Assembly: GCF_900604935.1 (NCBI RefSeq)
Contig: NZ_UWPC01000009.1
Span: forward strand, 1-64,000
Origin: Vaginisenegalia massiliensis
GTDB taxonomy: Bacteria > Bacillota > Bacilli > Lactobacillales > Aerococcaceae
Length of the DNA: 64,000 nt
Direction of reading: 5' to 3'
Part shown: positions 35,883-43,521 of the stretch, in pieces
Layout of the letters: every line of letters starts with the position of its first letter
Position numbering within the stretch: the first letter of the stretch is position 1
Translations under genes and position numbers: made by a program
The notes under the pieces: model-generated
Database searches by the model: none
The model's input: the letters and a program-made list of their open reading frames with translations, nothing else
Told to the model about the DNA's origin: nothing

Positions 35883-36659
35883 TTATTCTTGTTCCAAATA
35901 CTCTAGCATGGTATCTTGATCTGCTCGATCAACATTCCCCGCATAATTTGGCGTGGCAAGCGAAATACTACCGAACTTATTATAGAAGAGATATAAGGGG
36001 CCAGCTTCTTGAAAAGCTTGCTTAGTTCCTTCTATTTGTTTACCTAAGCGAACCACGGTATTAGCCAAGATTGGGCGCTTAGCTGAACCATCATGGGAAA
36101 AAAGCCTGATTGTCTTGTAAGGATGATTTTCTATGGTTACTTGATAGGTAGCATAGGTCTTCCCTGTCGCTTGATCAAGGAAAGTCACTTCTTTACGGTC
36201 GACATCGATTTTTATTGCTGTCGGGATATTAGCTCCCTCTAAGCTAAATAGGGTTGGGACTTTCATTTTTTCGGTCTTCACTTGATAAGGGTAAGAATTT
36301 TGTTGGTCTTGTTTAAGACGAACATCTGATTCTAAGCCCTGAAACTGTTCAATATACTGAATTAAGCGACTTTCAAGAGCGACAGACAGATGATTCAATT
36401 GCTTAACTTTGACCGCATCGCTTAGATGTGCATCCGGAGTCACCACTTCTTTACCTTCAAGCACAGCATTTTCAATCCCCATCAAAATAGCATTGGCTTC
36501 GTCATAAGACAATTTAGTATCAGCCTGCTCTTCAAGCATAAGTTGGAGTACGGCTTCCCGTTGATCACCAATTTGACTATTTTGAGCGTGGACCTGTATG
36601 GGTAAACCAATCATGATTAACACTAAAAGAAACGTTAATCCTCGCATGAATTGTTTCAT
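35883..36659 (-). CDS. Secreted protein of unknown function
   Basis: This 258-residue protein starts with a clear signal peptide (basic MKQFMR, hydrophobic core, cleavage after VHA-Q near residue 25). No anchor, lipobox or membrane helix follows, so it is exported. The mature part has a helical N-terminal third (EAVLQLMLEEQADTKLSYDEAN) and a strand-rich C-terminal half (TAIKIDVDRKEVTFLDQATGKTYATYQV). I recognise no family. It is monocistronic and lies between the PTS regulator and efp. The ATG at 36659 follows AGGAGG. Confidence 0.75.
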   Translation of the reverse strand: MKQFMRGLTFLLVLIMIGLPIQVHAQNSQIGDQREAVLQLMLEEQADTKLSYDEANAILMGIENAVLEGKEVVTPDAHLSDAVKVKQLNHLSVALESRLIQYIEQFQGLESDVRLKQDQQNSYPYQVKTEKMKVPTLFSLEGANIPTAIKIDVDRKEVTFLDQATGKTYATYQVTIENHPYKTIRLFSHDGSAKRPILANTVVRLGKQIEGTKQAFQEAGPLYLFYNKFGSISLATPNYAGNVDRADQDTMLEYLEQE

Positions 36660-36768
36660 AATAACCTCCTAGCCATAGGTTAACTTTACCCATTCAGTTT
36701 ACCACAAATACATTCTAGCTTCCTAAAGATTCTCCCCAAATTCATTGAAAATTTTTGCCAACAAAAAA

Positions 36769-36787
36769 GACTGGAATAACTCCAGTC
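36769..36787 (-). terminator. Terminator after efp
   Basis: GACTGGA pairs with TCCAGTC around a 5-nt loop and is followed by TTTTTT on the minus strand. Confidence 0.9.
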
Positions 36788-36797
36788 TCAATCATCA

Positions 36798-37361
36798 TTA
36801 TTTTGTTGCTCGTTTTTGGTAAGTACCGTTGTCAGTATTGATTTCTAAGTACTCTCCTTCTTCAATGAAGTCAGGAACGTTTACTGTTAAGCCAGTTTCT
36901 AAAACAGCTGGTTTACCAGAACCTGTTACTGTAGCTCCCTTAATAGAAGGTTGAGTTTCAACAACTTTTAAGACAACCGTTGTTGGTAAAGAAACCCCAA
37001 TCACTTCTGTTCCGAAGAATTGGATTTTACACTCCATGTTTTCCAATAAGAATTTCATTTCGTGTTCAACAGTTTCAACTGGAATTTCATATTGATCGTA
37101 AGTATCTAAGTCCATAAAGAAAGCCATGCCATCCATAGTATATAAATATTGAACAGGTTTAGTTTCTAAATGAGCTTTCTCGAATTTTTCATCTGGGCGG
37201 TAAGTATCATCGTATGTAGCACCAGAACGTACATCGTAAAGTTTCATACGCATGATCGTATTCCCTTTACCTGGTTTGTGGTGACTTGCATCGATAACCT
37301 TGATTAATTTATCGCCGTTTAAGAAAGTCATACCGGCACGTAAATCACTAGCTGCAATCAT
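36798..37361 (-). CDS. efp: Translation elongation factor P
   Basis: EF-P enters the ribosome E site and relieves stalling at proline runs. The 187-residue protein has the three OB-type domains. The tip loop is HHKPGKGN with Lys32, the residue that is modified in several bacteria. The KOW-like start [14 protein letters not shown] and the C-terminal [22 protein letters not shown] match the family. No modification gene (epmA, ymfI) is nearby. It is translated from AAAGGAG and is monocistronic. Confidence 0.97.
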   Translation of the reverse strand: MIAASDLRAGMTFLNGDKLIKVIDASHHKPGKGNTIMRMKLYDVRSGATYDDTYRPDEKFEKAHLETKPVQYLYTMDGMAFFMDLDTYDQYEIPVETVEHEMKFLLENMECKIQFFGTEVIGVSLPTTVVLKVVETQPSIKGATVTGSGKPAVLETGLTVNVPDFIEEGEYLEINTDNGTYQKRATK

Positions 37362-37518
37362 AAATAGATTCTCCTTTTATTATAAAATAGTTCTCACTTT
37401 TTTATTATAGCAAAAAAACAGCGTCCATGCTACACCCTATAAAGCCTTCTCTACTTGTCTTCAAAGCAGAAGTTGGATACAGTATTCATATCAAATAAAA
37501 AAGTAAGGAGTCCCAATA

Positions 37519-38067
37519 ATGAAACGTGCCCTTATCCATATCGATTATACAAATGATTTTGTTGCCGAAAACGGTGCCCTCACGTGTGGTCAACCCGGCC
37601 AAACCATCCATGATGAAATTTTGCGCATCACAAAAGAATTTCATCATGCTAAAGACTTTATTGCTTTTACCATCGATTGTCATCAACTCAATGACCCTCT
37701 GCATCCGGAAACAGCCCTCTTCCCTCCTCATAACATTAAAGGAAGTTCAGGACGTCAACTTTTCGGTCAACTTGAAGCTTTTTATCAACAAATAAAAGAT
37801 CAAGATCATGTCTATTATACCGACAAAACACGCTATTCAGCCTTTGCTGGTACGGACTTAGATCTTCAATTGCGTTCTAGAAAGATCGAGGAGCTACATT
37901 TAATTGGGGTTTGTACCGATATTTGTGTCCTTCACACAGCCGTAGAGGCTTATAATTTAGGTTATAAACTCGTTATTCATCAAAATGCTGTTGCTTCCTT
38001 CAATCCAGTTGGCCATCAATGGGCTTTAGATCATTTCAAACATACCTTAGGCGCAGAAATCCGCTAA
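37519..38067 (+). CDS. Isochorismatase-family cysteine hydrolase (nicotinamidase-like)
   Basis: This hydrolase probably converts nicotinamide to nicotinate for NAD salvage. The 182-residue protein has the family triad Asp9, Lys103 and Cys136 (GVCTDICV). It also has the cis-peptide neighbourhood and likely metal ligands Asp53, His55 and His62 or His71 that mark the PncA group. The LFPPHNIKGSSG segment corresponds to WPxHC..GT in PncA. The ATG at 37519 follows AAGGAG. It is monocistronic and divergent from efp. Other small amides remain possible substrates. Confidence 0.82.
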   Translation: MKRALIHIDYTNDFVAENGALTCGQPGQTIHDEILRITKEFHHAKDFIAFTIDCHQLNDPLHPETALFPPHNIKGSSGRQLFGQLEAFYQQIKDQDHVYYTDKTRYSAFAGTDLDLQLRSRKIEELHLIGVCTDICVLHTAVEAYNLGYKLVIHQNAVASFNPVGHQWALDHFKHTLGAEIR

Positions 38068-38128
38068 TATTTCGCTCCCTCTTTAACGGCTATTCGCTTA
38101 AATCCATAACCCGCATGATTAATAAAAA

Positions 38129-38183
38129 ATCCGCTATTCTGAATCAGTCGACTCTTTTAACTGATTTTCCAGACTAGCGGATT
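38129..38183 (-). terminator. Terminator after yfiH
   Basis: AATCCGCTA and TAGCGGATT, with an inner AATCAGT/ACTGATT stem, are followed on the minus strand by TTTTTTA. Confidence 0.82.
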
Positions 38184-38203
38184 CTTCTTGATCAAACAGC
38201 ATT

Positions 38204-38929
38204 TTATTTAGGAATGACAGAAATCAACGCATTTAAGCGATAATCAGGTCCTTGGCGACGTGCCGAATTCAAGCGTAAATCTGTAAAGGTAGAATAGGGG
38301 CAGACTTGTAAGTTCTCTCCTTTAATACCATTGGCTAGCATCATCCATTCATTAGCCCCAGCCATACTAAGGCGGTAACGATCTCCGTCTTCGCGGAAAA
38401 ATTCATCTCGCCCTGCTAGCCCCGCAAAAGCTTCATAAACTTCTGGGCCGACTTGATAGTGGTCTTGATCAATACAAGGGCCAATGTATACCCGGATATC
38501 TTCCCGCTTGCAGGCAAAATCTGCTTCTAACCGTTCAATTGTCCGTAATCCTATCTGTTTTACTGTCCCACGCCAACCCGAGTGAACGCTGGCTTGGACC
38601 TTCTTAATGGGATCGTAAAATAAGATGGGCGTACAATCCGCATACTTAATCAGCAAGCCCACCCCTGGTTGATCAGTAATTAGACCATCCGTATCTTCGA
38701 ATTGTTTACCCAGGTAGTAATCTGGACCCTCTTTCCCATCACAATAAGCAAGATTAGCAGAATGGGTTTGTTGACCTGAATAAAGTTGATCAATCGGACA
38801 GTCAAGTTGGCTCATGGCCCGTTGAATTTCTCCGGCTACTTGAGGACCCATGGTTTGGACGCGAAAGTTATAATCAGCCCCCGCTACAAAATGGACTAGG
38901 CCTAAATTGGTCAATAAGCTTGATTGCAT
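38204..38929 (-). CDS. YfiH/PgeF family multicopper-type purine nucleoside phosphorylase-like protein
   Basis: This 241-residue protein belongs to the DUF152/LACC1 group, which includes E. coli PgeF (peptidoglycan editing) and bacterial enzymes with purine nucleoside phosphorylase/adenosine deaminase activity. Ligand motifs are QQTHSANL, DCTPILFYD, HSGWRGTVKQI and the conserved cysteine in YIGPCIDQDHYQVG. The ATG at 38929 follows GAGGAGGG; an in-frame ATG at 39007 would add 26 residues without a site. It is divergent from the malic enzyme gene. Confidence 0.88.
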   Translation of the reverse strand: MQSSLLTNLGLVHFVAGADYNFRVQTMGPQVAGEIQRAMSQLDCPIDQLYSGQQTHSANLAYCDGKEGPDYYLGKQFEDTDGLITDQPGVGLLIKYADCTPILFYDPIKKVQASVHSGWRGTVKQIGLRTIERLEADFACKREDIRVYIGPCIDQDHYQVGPEVYEAFAGLAGRDEFFREDGDRYRLSMAGANEWMMLANGIKGENLQVCPYSTFTDLRLNSARRQGPDYRLNALISVIPK

Positions 38930-39050
38930 AAACGATTCTCCCTCCTCATTTCTTCTAGTATAACATGGATATAAAATCATCCCTAGACTGGTACTCAATT
39001 TAAGCAAAATATGCTAAGCTAGTAACATCAAAGTTTAGATGGAGGCTATT

Positions 39051-40214
39051 ATGTCAAAAGATTTGAAAACGCTTGCTTTAGAACAAGCAAAAGAATATGG
39101 TGGCAAACTCTCTGTGGTACCCAAAGTAGAAATTAATAATGCCCACGAACTCAGTGTGGCTTATACACCAGGCGTAGCCGCTGTTTCAAGTGCCATTGCC
39201 GAGAAACCTGAGCTTGCTTATGAATTAACCACTAAAAAAAATACGGTTGCGGTCATTTCAGACGGTTCTGCTGTCCTTGGACTAGGTAATATCGGTCCTG
39301 AAGCAGCGATGCCCGTTATGGAAGGGAAAGCAGCCCTCTTCAAACGTTTTGCTGATATCGATTCAATTCCGATTGTCCTTGACACACAAGATACGGAAGC
39401 TATTATCGCCACCGTTAAAGCCATTGCCCCAACTTTTGGTGGCATTAACTTAGAAGACATCAGTGCTCCCCGTTGTTTTGAAATTGAACGCCGTTTAATC
39501 GAAGAATGCTCGATTCCTGTTTTTCACGACGATCAACACGGAACCGCCATCGTGGTCTTGGCCGCTCTTTATAACGCGATCAAATTAATTAACAAAACCG
39601 AAGACCAAGTCAAAATCGTCATCAACGGCGGTGGATCAGCCGGCTTATCAATCTGCCGCTTATTCCTAGCTGCCGGCTTCCAACATATTAAAGTGGTCGA
39701 TCGTTTTGGCATTATCTCTGCCTCACAAAGTGAACAACTCCAAGCTCATCACGCAGAAATAGCTAAAGTAACCAATCTCGAACAGCAAGAAGGTCAATTG
39801 GCTGATGCCCTGATTGGTGCGGATGTCTTTGTCGGTGTCTCAGCACCAGGTGCCCTTAAACCTGAATGGATTGCCAACATGAATGAAAAACCGATTATCT
39901 TTGCTATGGCCAATCCAACCCCAGAAATCTATCCGGATGAAGCCCTCACTGCCGGAGCTTATATAGTCGGAACCGGACGCAGTGATTTTCCAAATCAAAT
40001 TAACAACGTCTTGGCTTTCCCAGGCATTTTCCGTGGCGCTTTGGATGCCCGTGCAACTAGCATAACAACTTCGATGAAAATCGCTGCCGCTCAAGGGATT
40101 GCTTCCTTGATTCCAGCTGAGAAGTTAGCTCCTGATTATATTATTCCAGGTGCATTCGAAGATGGAATTGCCCAAGTTGTCGCTAAAGCAGTCATGCAAG
40201 CCGTAGAAAAATAA
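39051..40214 (+). CDS. NAD-dependent malic enzyme (oxaloacetate-decarboxylating)
   Basis: This enzyme decarboxylates L-malate to pyruvate and CO2 with NAD+. The 387-residue length matches the short bacterial MaeE type rather than the 540-residue malolactic enzyme. Visible are the Tyr-containing VAYTPGVAAVS, DGSAVLGLGNIGPEAAMPVMEGK, the metal-site FHDDQHGTA and the NAD loop INGGGSAGLSI. I chose ATG 39051, 7 nt after GATGGAGG; ATG 39039 lies within that site. No malate permease or two-component genes flank it, unlike the mae locus of lactobacilli. Confidence 0.93.
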   Translation: MSKDLKTLALEQAKEYGGKLSVVPKVEINNAHELSVAYTPGVAAVSSAIAEKPELAYELTTKKNTVAVISDGSAVLGLGNIGPEAAMPVMEGKAALFKRFADIDSIPIVLDTQDTEAIIATVKAIAPTFGGINLEDISAPRCFEIERRLIEECSIPVFHDDQHGTAIVVLAALYNAIKLINKTEDQVKIVINGGGSAGLSICRLFLAAGFQHIKVVDRFGIISASQSEQLQAHHAEIAKVTNLEQQEGQLADALIGADVFVGVSAPGALKPEWIANMNEKPIIFAMANPTPEIYPDEALTAGAYIVGTGRSDFPNQINNVLAFPGIFRGALDARATSITTSMKIAAAQGIASLIPAEKLAPDYIIPGAFEDGIAQVVAKAVMQAVEK

Positions 40215-40235
40215 AACAGAATCAACTAATTAAAA

Positions 40236-40275
40236 AACGGACTAAGTCACCCCAAACTAGGTAGCTTAGTCCGTT
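40236..40275. terminator. Bidirectional terminator between malic enzyme and rhodanese
   Basis: AACGGACTAAG pairs with CTTAGTCCGTT around an 18-nt loop; A residues precede and AATTTTT follows. Confidence 0.88.
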
Positions 40276-40280
40276 AATTT

Positions 40281-40583
40281 TTAATCTTGAACAATTTGAC
40301 TGGGCCAAGCTGACATGCCGCCCATCACATTCACAACTTGATATCCAGCTCCACTCAATAACTGACATGCTAACATTGACCGGCCGCCCGAATGACAAAT
40401 AACATAGTAAGTCTCTTGTTTAGATAGCTGTTTCTTAGCCTGAGCTAAGTGAGTCAGAGGTAAATTAATCGCTTGATCAATATGACCCTGATTAAATTCA
40501 TGTTTTTCACGAACATCAACCACTTTAAGCGGCTGCTTGTTTTGCTTTTGATAAAATTCTGCCATTGATATACTACTTAACAT
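40281..40583 (-). CDS. Single-domain rhodanese
   Basis: This 100-residue sulfurtransferase has the active-site loop CHSGGRS with Cys63, and the CH2A-like DVREKHEFNQGHIDQAINLPL. A cytosolic rhodanese carries persulfide sulfur between donors and acceptors. The upstream inverted repeat ATACCC-N4-GGGTAT is the kind of operator bound by CsoR/CstR regulators, which control persulfide-responsive rhodanese genes. No CstR gene is seen in this window. The ATG at 40583 follows AAGGGGG. Confidence 0.9.
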   Translation of the reverse strand: MLSSISMAEFYQKQNKQPLKVVDVREKHEFNQGHIDQAINLPLTHLAQAKKQLSKQETYYVICHSGGRSMLACQLLSGAGYQVVNVMGGMSAWPSQIVQD

Positions 40584-40605
40584 AGAAAAACCCCCTTTTT
40601 CTTAT

Positions 40606-40621
40606 ATACCCATAGGGGTAT
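40606..40621 (-). promoter_or_regulatory. CsoR/CstR-like operator over the rhodanese promoter
   Basis: ATACCC (40606-40611), ATAG, GGGTAT (40616-40621) is a perfect 6-bp inverted repeat with a 4-nt centre, 23 nt before the rhodanese start codon. It overlaps the TATATA-type -10 region on the minus strand. Operators of the CsoR/CstR family have this form. Confidence 0.55.
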
Positions 40622-40662
40622 ATTAAAAGAAAGAGACTCCATCTGTCAAGAAAAAAGAGGCC

Positions 40663-41820
40663 TTAATTGGCCTCTTTTTCATGTGCGCAAATAATGCGTC
40701 CAAACACTTCAATTCCAGTAGGGATAATGGCATCAGGAAAATCATATGTTGCTAAATGGAGGTCGGGATGTTGCTCACCAGATCCAAGGCCAATGAAACA
40801 GCCAGAGATCTGTTTTAAATACCAGCCAAAATCTTCTGAGGGTCTAAATGGTTCCTCTAAATGTCCTAGTGGATGAGCACTATTTTTTAAAGTCTCAGCA
40901 ATAAATTGAACCTCATCCGGATTATTATCTGTATCAGGAAAGGCATCCGTATACTCTATTTCTAAATCCAAAGGCCACTTAGTTAAACTATCTTGAGCTA
41001 AGGATTCAATTTTTTGAGCCAAGCGGTCTAAATCATCTAATTTGGCAGCTCGCAAGGTTAATTGGACTTGGCCATGCGCCGGCGATACGCCAAAATGATC
41101 AGGTTCCCCAACGGCCATACTCACGATCGTGACTAAAACCATGTCAGCAAAATGGATACCCCGCCATTCCTTACCTTGGTAACCTGAAAAATGAACAAGT
41201 TCTTCCAACTGTTTAACCAGTTCAGCAATCGCATAAGCTGGATTTAATCCTTTCTCTGGCTGAGCCGCATGCGTTTGGTGCCCTTTAAAGTTTAGGCTCA
41301 TGCCCCGAGAAGCACACATGATCGTTCCAGGTCGAGTAAAGACATGGTTAAGGGGTTGACCCGGGAAATTATGTAGGCCATAGATATGATTGACACCCAA
41401 AGCTACCAAATGATCAACAATCTCTGCCGCACCTTGACCATTTTCTTCAGCGTGCTGAAAGACATATACGATATTGACTTTACTTGTTCGTTGACTCATC
41501 AACCAAACTAATCCTGCCAAGATCGTCGAATGACCATCGTGTCCACACCCGTGAAAGGCCTGTCCATCCTCACCTAAAATCGCATCATGATCAGCCCGGA
41601 TAGCAATGGTTTCCGTCGCTCCCTCACCCGGTTGATAAACATAAAACCAAGACCCTAGATCATGAATCGTGACTGTATTTTCAGCATGTTCTTGAATAAA
41701 ACGGATCAATCGTTTCCGAGTCTCAACTTCTTCGCCCGATAATTCAGGATGAGCATGCAATTCATGTCGTAACCCTTCTAATTCCGGTAAATAGTTCTGC
41801 CAATTTATATCCCAATTCAT
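40663..41820 (-). CDS. M20-family amidohydrolase (second copy)
   Basis: This 385-residue zinc-dependent peptidase or amidohydrolase has ligands in FHGCGHDGHSTI, a glutamate pair in QHAEENGQGAAE, and the HPDLHLATYDFPD C-terminal site. It is a distant paralogue of the enzyme at 21727. The ATG at 41820 lies 8 nt after AAAGGGG; ATG 41838 falls on this site. Substrate is unknown. It stands alone after the rhodanese promoter region. Confidence 0.85.
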   Translation of the reverse strand: MNWDINWQNYLPELEGLRHELHAHPELSGEEVETRKRLIRFIQEHAENTVTIHDLGSWFYVYQPGEGATETIAIRADHDAILGEDGQAFHGCGHDGHSTILAGLVWLMSQRTSKVNIVYVFQHAEENGQGAAEIVDHLVALGVNHIYGLHNFPGQPLNHVFTRPGTIMCASRGMSLNFKGHQTHAAQPEKGLNPAYAIAELVKQLEELVHFSGYQGKEWRGIHFADMVLVTIVSMAVGEPDHFGVSPAHGQVQLTLRAAKLDDLDRLAQKIESLAQDSLTKWPLDLEIEYTDAFPDTDNNPDEVQFIAETLKNSAHPLGHLEEPFRPSEDFGWYLKQISGCFIGLGSGEQHPDLHLATYDFPDAIIPTGIEVFGRIICAHEKEAN

Positions 41821-41885
41821 TAATAAGACCCCTTTCAATGCCTCTATTATAGCACCCTCGATCAGGTTTGGAAGGCCTCAACAAT

Positions 41886-41915
41886 AAAAAACGGAAGCAT
41901 GAGCTTCCGTTTTTT
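41886..41915. terminator. Bidirectional terminator before the polysaccharide deacetylase end
   Basis: A perfect 13-bp stem AAAAAACGGAAGC/GCTTCCGTTTTTT has an ATGA loop. On the minus strand it ends the deacetylase transcript. Confidence 0.92.
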
Positions 41916-41934
41916 CAGGTATAATTTAATAGGT

Positions 41935-42888
41935 TTATTCTAGGATTCCAAATTGAAAGCCTTTAGCTTGATAAAAGCGAATAATTTCCGGTAAAGCCTG
42001 AACCGTCACTTGATGATCCGGTGAATCATGCATTAATACCACCCGGACTCCCGTATCGGCAAAACGTGTAATGGAATCCTGATGATAATCAACCACCTCA
42101 GAGACAGTGGTTGGCCGTACTCCTTTCGGTTCTGCGTCCCCTACGGCGGCATTCCAATCGATCCATTCTAAATCGTACGAGCGCATGACGTTATCAGACT
42201 TCTCGACATCTTTCCAGGACATATGCCCGCCAGGATAACGCCAAACATGGGTGACAAAGTCAGGACCTAGTATAGTTTGCAAAGCTTTTTGACTTTCAAC
42301 ATTCTCTTGACCAATCTTTCGACCATCAGCATGCCCACCAGGATATAACTTATCGTATTGGTGATTAAATGAATGAAGCCCAATCGCATGACCTTCTCGA
42401 ATAATTCGTTCTACTAAATCTTTGTTTTCTTCTTTTATTGACTTACCTACGAGGAAGAAAGTTGCATGGACATCCATTTGTTTAAGAATATCGAGTATTT
42501 GAGAAGTTTCTTCACGCGTCACCCCATCATCGAAGGTTAAAAAACAGGTTCTATGGTTGTCGGGATTAGTTTCTTCTCCATCCATATACGCTCTTATTTT
42601 TGCTGTTGGAAAGGCGTAGTCTTTAGCTTGAAGATTATGATTTGTCCCTGGCATTAAAGCTGTCGGATCTTGACTTGTTGTAGTAGTTTCTGTTGTTGTT
42701 TGAGTTGTCTGCTCTTGGCTCGTTTGTTCTGTAGGAGAGACTTGTTGTGAACGTTGTTCAAAATATACATTAGCTGCATAGTAAAAGCCCACACCGGCAA
42801 GCACAATCATAACGACAATAGCCACTAATTTTAAATGGTTCTTTTTCTTTGCTTTTGGTTGAACTTCTTTCATACCTTCTTCAGACAT
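41935..42888 (-). CDS. Membrane-anchored polysaccharide deacetylase (NodB domain)
   Basis: This enzyme removes acetyl groups from cell-wall or other polysaccharides, typically PgdA-like N-deacetylation that gives lysozyme resistance. The 317-residue protein has a short cytosolic tail (KKKN), one membrane helix (about 19-41) and a Thr/Gln-rich linker to about residue 75. The NodB domain follows: TFDDGVTREET (catalytic and metal Asp), HSFNHQY (His ligands), RYPGGHMSW and the DSPDH motif with the catalytic His. The outside location is clear. The ATG at 42888 follows GGAGGTGGG. A promoter candidate TTGACT/TACATT (17-nt spacer) lies upstream. Confidence 0.9.
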   Translation of the reverse strand: MSEEGMKEVQPKAKKKNHLKLVAIVVMIVLAGVGFYYAANVYFEQRSQQVSPTEQTSQEQTTQTTTETTTTSQDPTALMPGTNHNLQAKDYAFPTAKIRAYMDGEETNPDNHRTCFLTFDDGVTREETSQILDILKQMDVHATFFLVGKSIKEENKDLVERIIREGHAIGLHSFNHQYDKLYPGGHADGRKIGQENVESQKALQTILGPDFVTHVWRYPGGHMSWKDVEKSDNVMRSYDLEWIDWNAAVGDAEPKGVRPTTVSEVVDYHQDSITRFADTGVRVVLMHDSPDHQVTVQALPEIIRFYQAKGFQFGILE

Positions 42889-43034
42889 TCTCCCACCTCC
42901 TACATTTCTACCCCCAAATGTAGCAAAGTGGCCTTAGAGAGTCAATCAAAATTCAAATATACAGAAAAAATTCTTAATTTTTTCACAAAGTAGGCATCTT
43001 ACACCATTCTTTGCTGATTCTTTTTAATCATTTT

Positions 43035-43050
43035 GATCCAAAGTTGGATC
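43035..43050. repeat. GATCCAA palindrome in the 42.9-43.5 kb gap
   Basis: GATCCAA-AG-TTGGATC is a perfect 7-bp inverted repeat. It sits in the 633-nt gap 42889-43521, which also holds a decayed coding fragment (43135-43293) and the LPxTG promoter; I saw nothing else there. Confidence 0.4.
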
Positions 43051-43134
43051 AATAATATTAATTATAATCAAGTAATGCACCTGCCTCATTATTAACCGAC
43101 TAATTTCCAAATTCAAGACTATCTGGGTGATTAG

Positions 43135-43293
43135 CTAAAATTTAGCTAGCAGATCCGCTGACACAAAAGCTTGAGGGTGGTTCGAGCCAAAAGCTGACGT
43201 CACAATAGCAACTTAATCGGTAATGGCATTAACAGCATGACTACCAAACGTAATGATAGTCTGCCCCTTTTTTGTATTTTCTTCCACATCCAC
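43135..43293 (-). pseudogene. Decayed coding fragment, family not recognised
   Basis: On the minus strand a 53-codon stretch reads as sensible protein on both sides of one internal TAA (about 43213): TIITFGSHAVNAITD before it and VAIVTSAFGSNHPQ after it, then a TAG. There is no ribosome site and no flanking frame. It looks like the remnant of a former gene. I cannot name the family. Confidence 0.4.
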
Positions 43294-43462
43294 TCAAGAT
43301 TACATTTATGTTACAAAATAACGTGCCCTTTGAGATTAATCATTCAGATGATGAGCTTTTAATAAAAACCGTTGAAAAGGCTACTATAGCAACCACTTAT
43401 TCACACTTTATTCATAATTGTTGCGAAACCTAGACTTAATCATGATATTATTCGTTTAGCTA

Positions 43463-43490
43463 TTGTAACATGAATGTAACATGATATGAT
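43463..43490 (+). promoter_or_regulatory. LPxTG gene promoter with WalR/VicR-type box
   Basis: TTGTAA (43463-43468) and TATGAT (43485-43490) with a 16-nt spacer form the promoter. TGTAAC-ATGAA-TGTAAC (43464-43480) is a full match to the WalR (VicR/YycF) box TGTWAH-N5-TGTWAH and overlaps the -35 box and spacer. WalR controls cell-wall genes, which fits a wall-anchored product. Confidence 0.6.
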
Positions 43491-43521
43491 ATAGACAAAT
43501 AAACGAAAGGGAGACCTTAAC

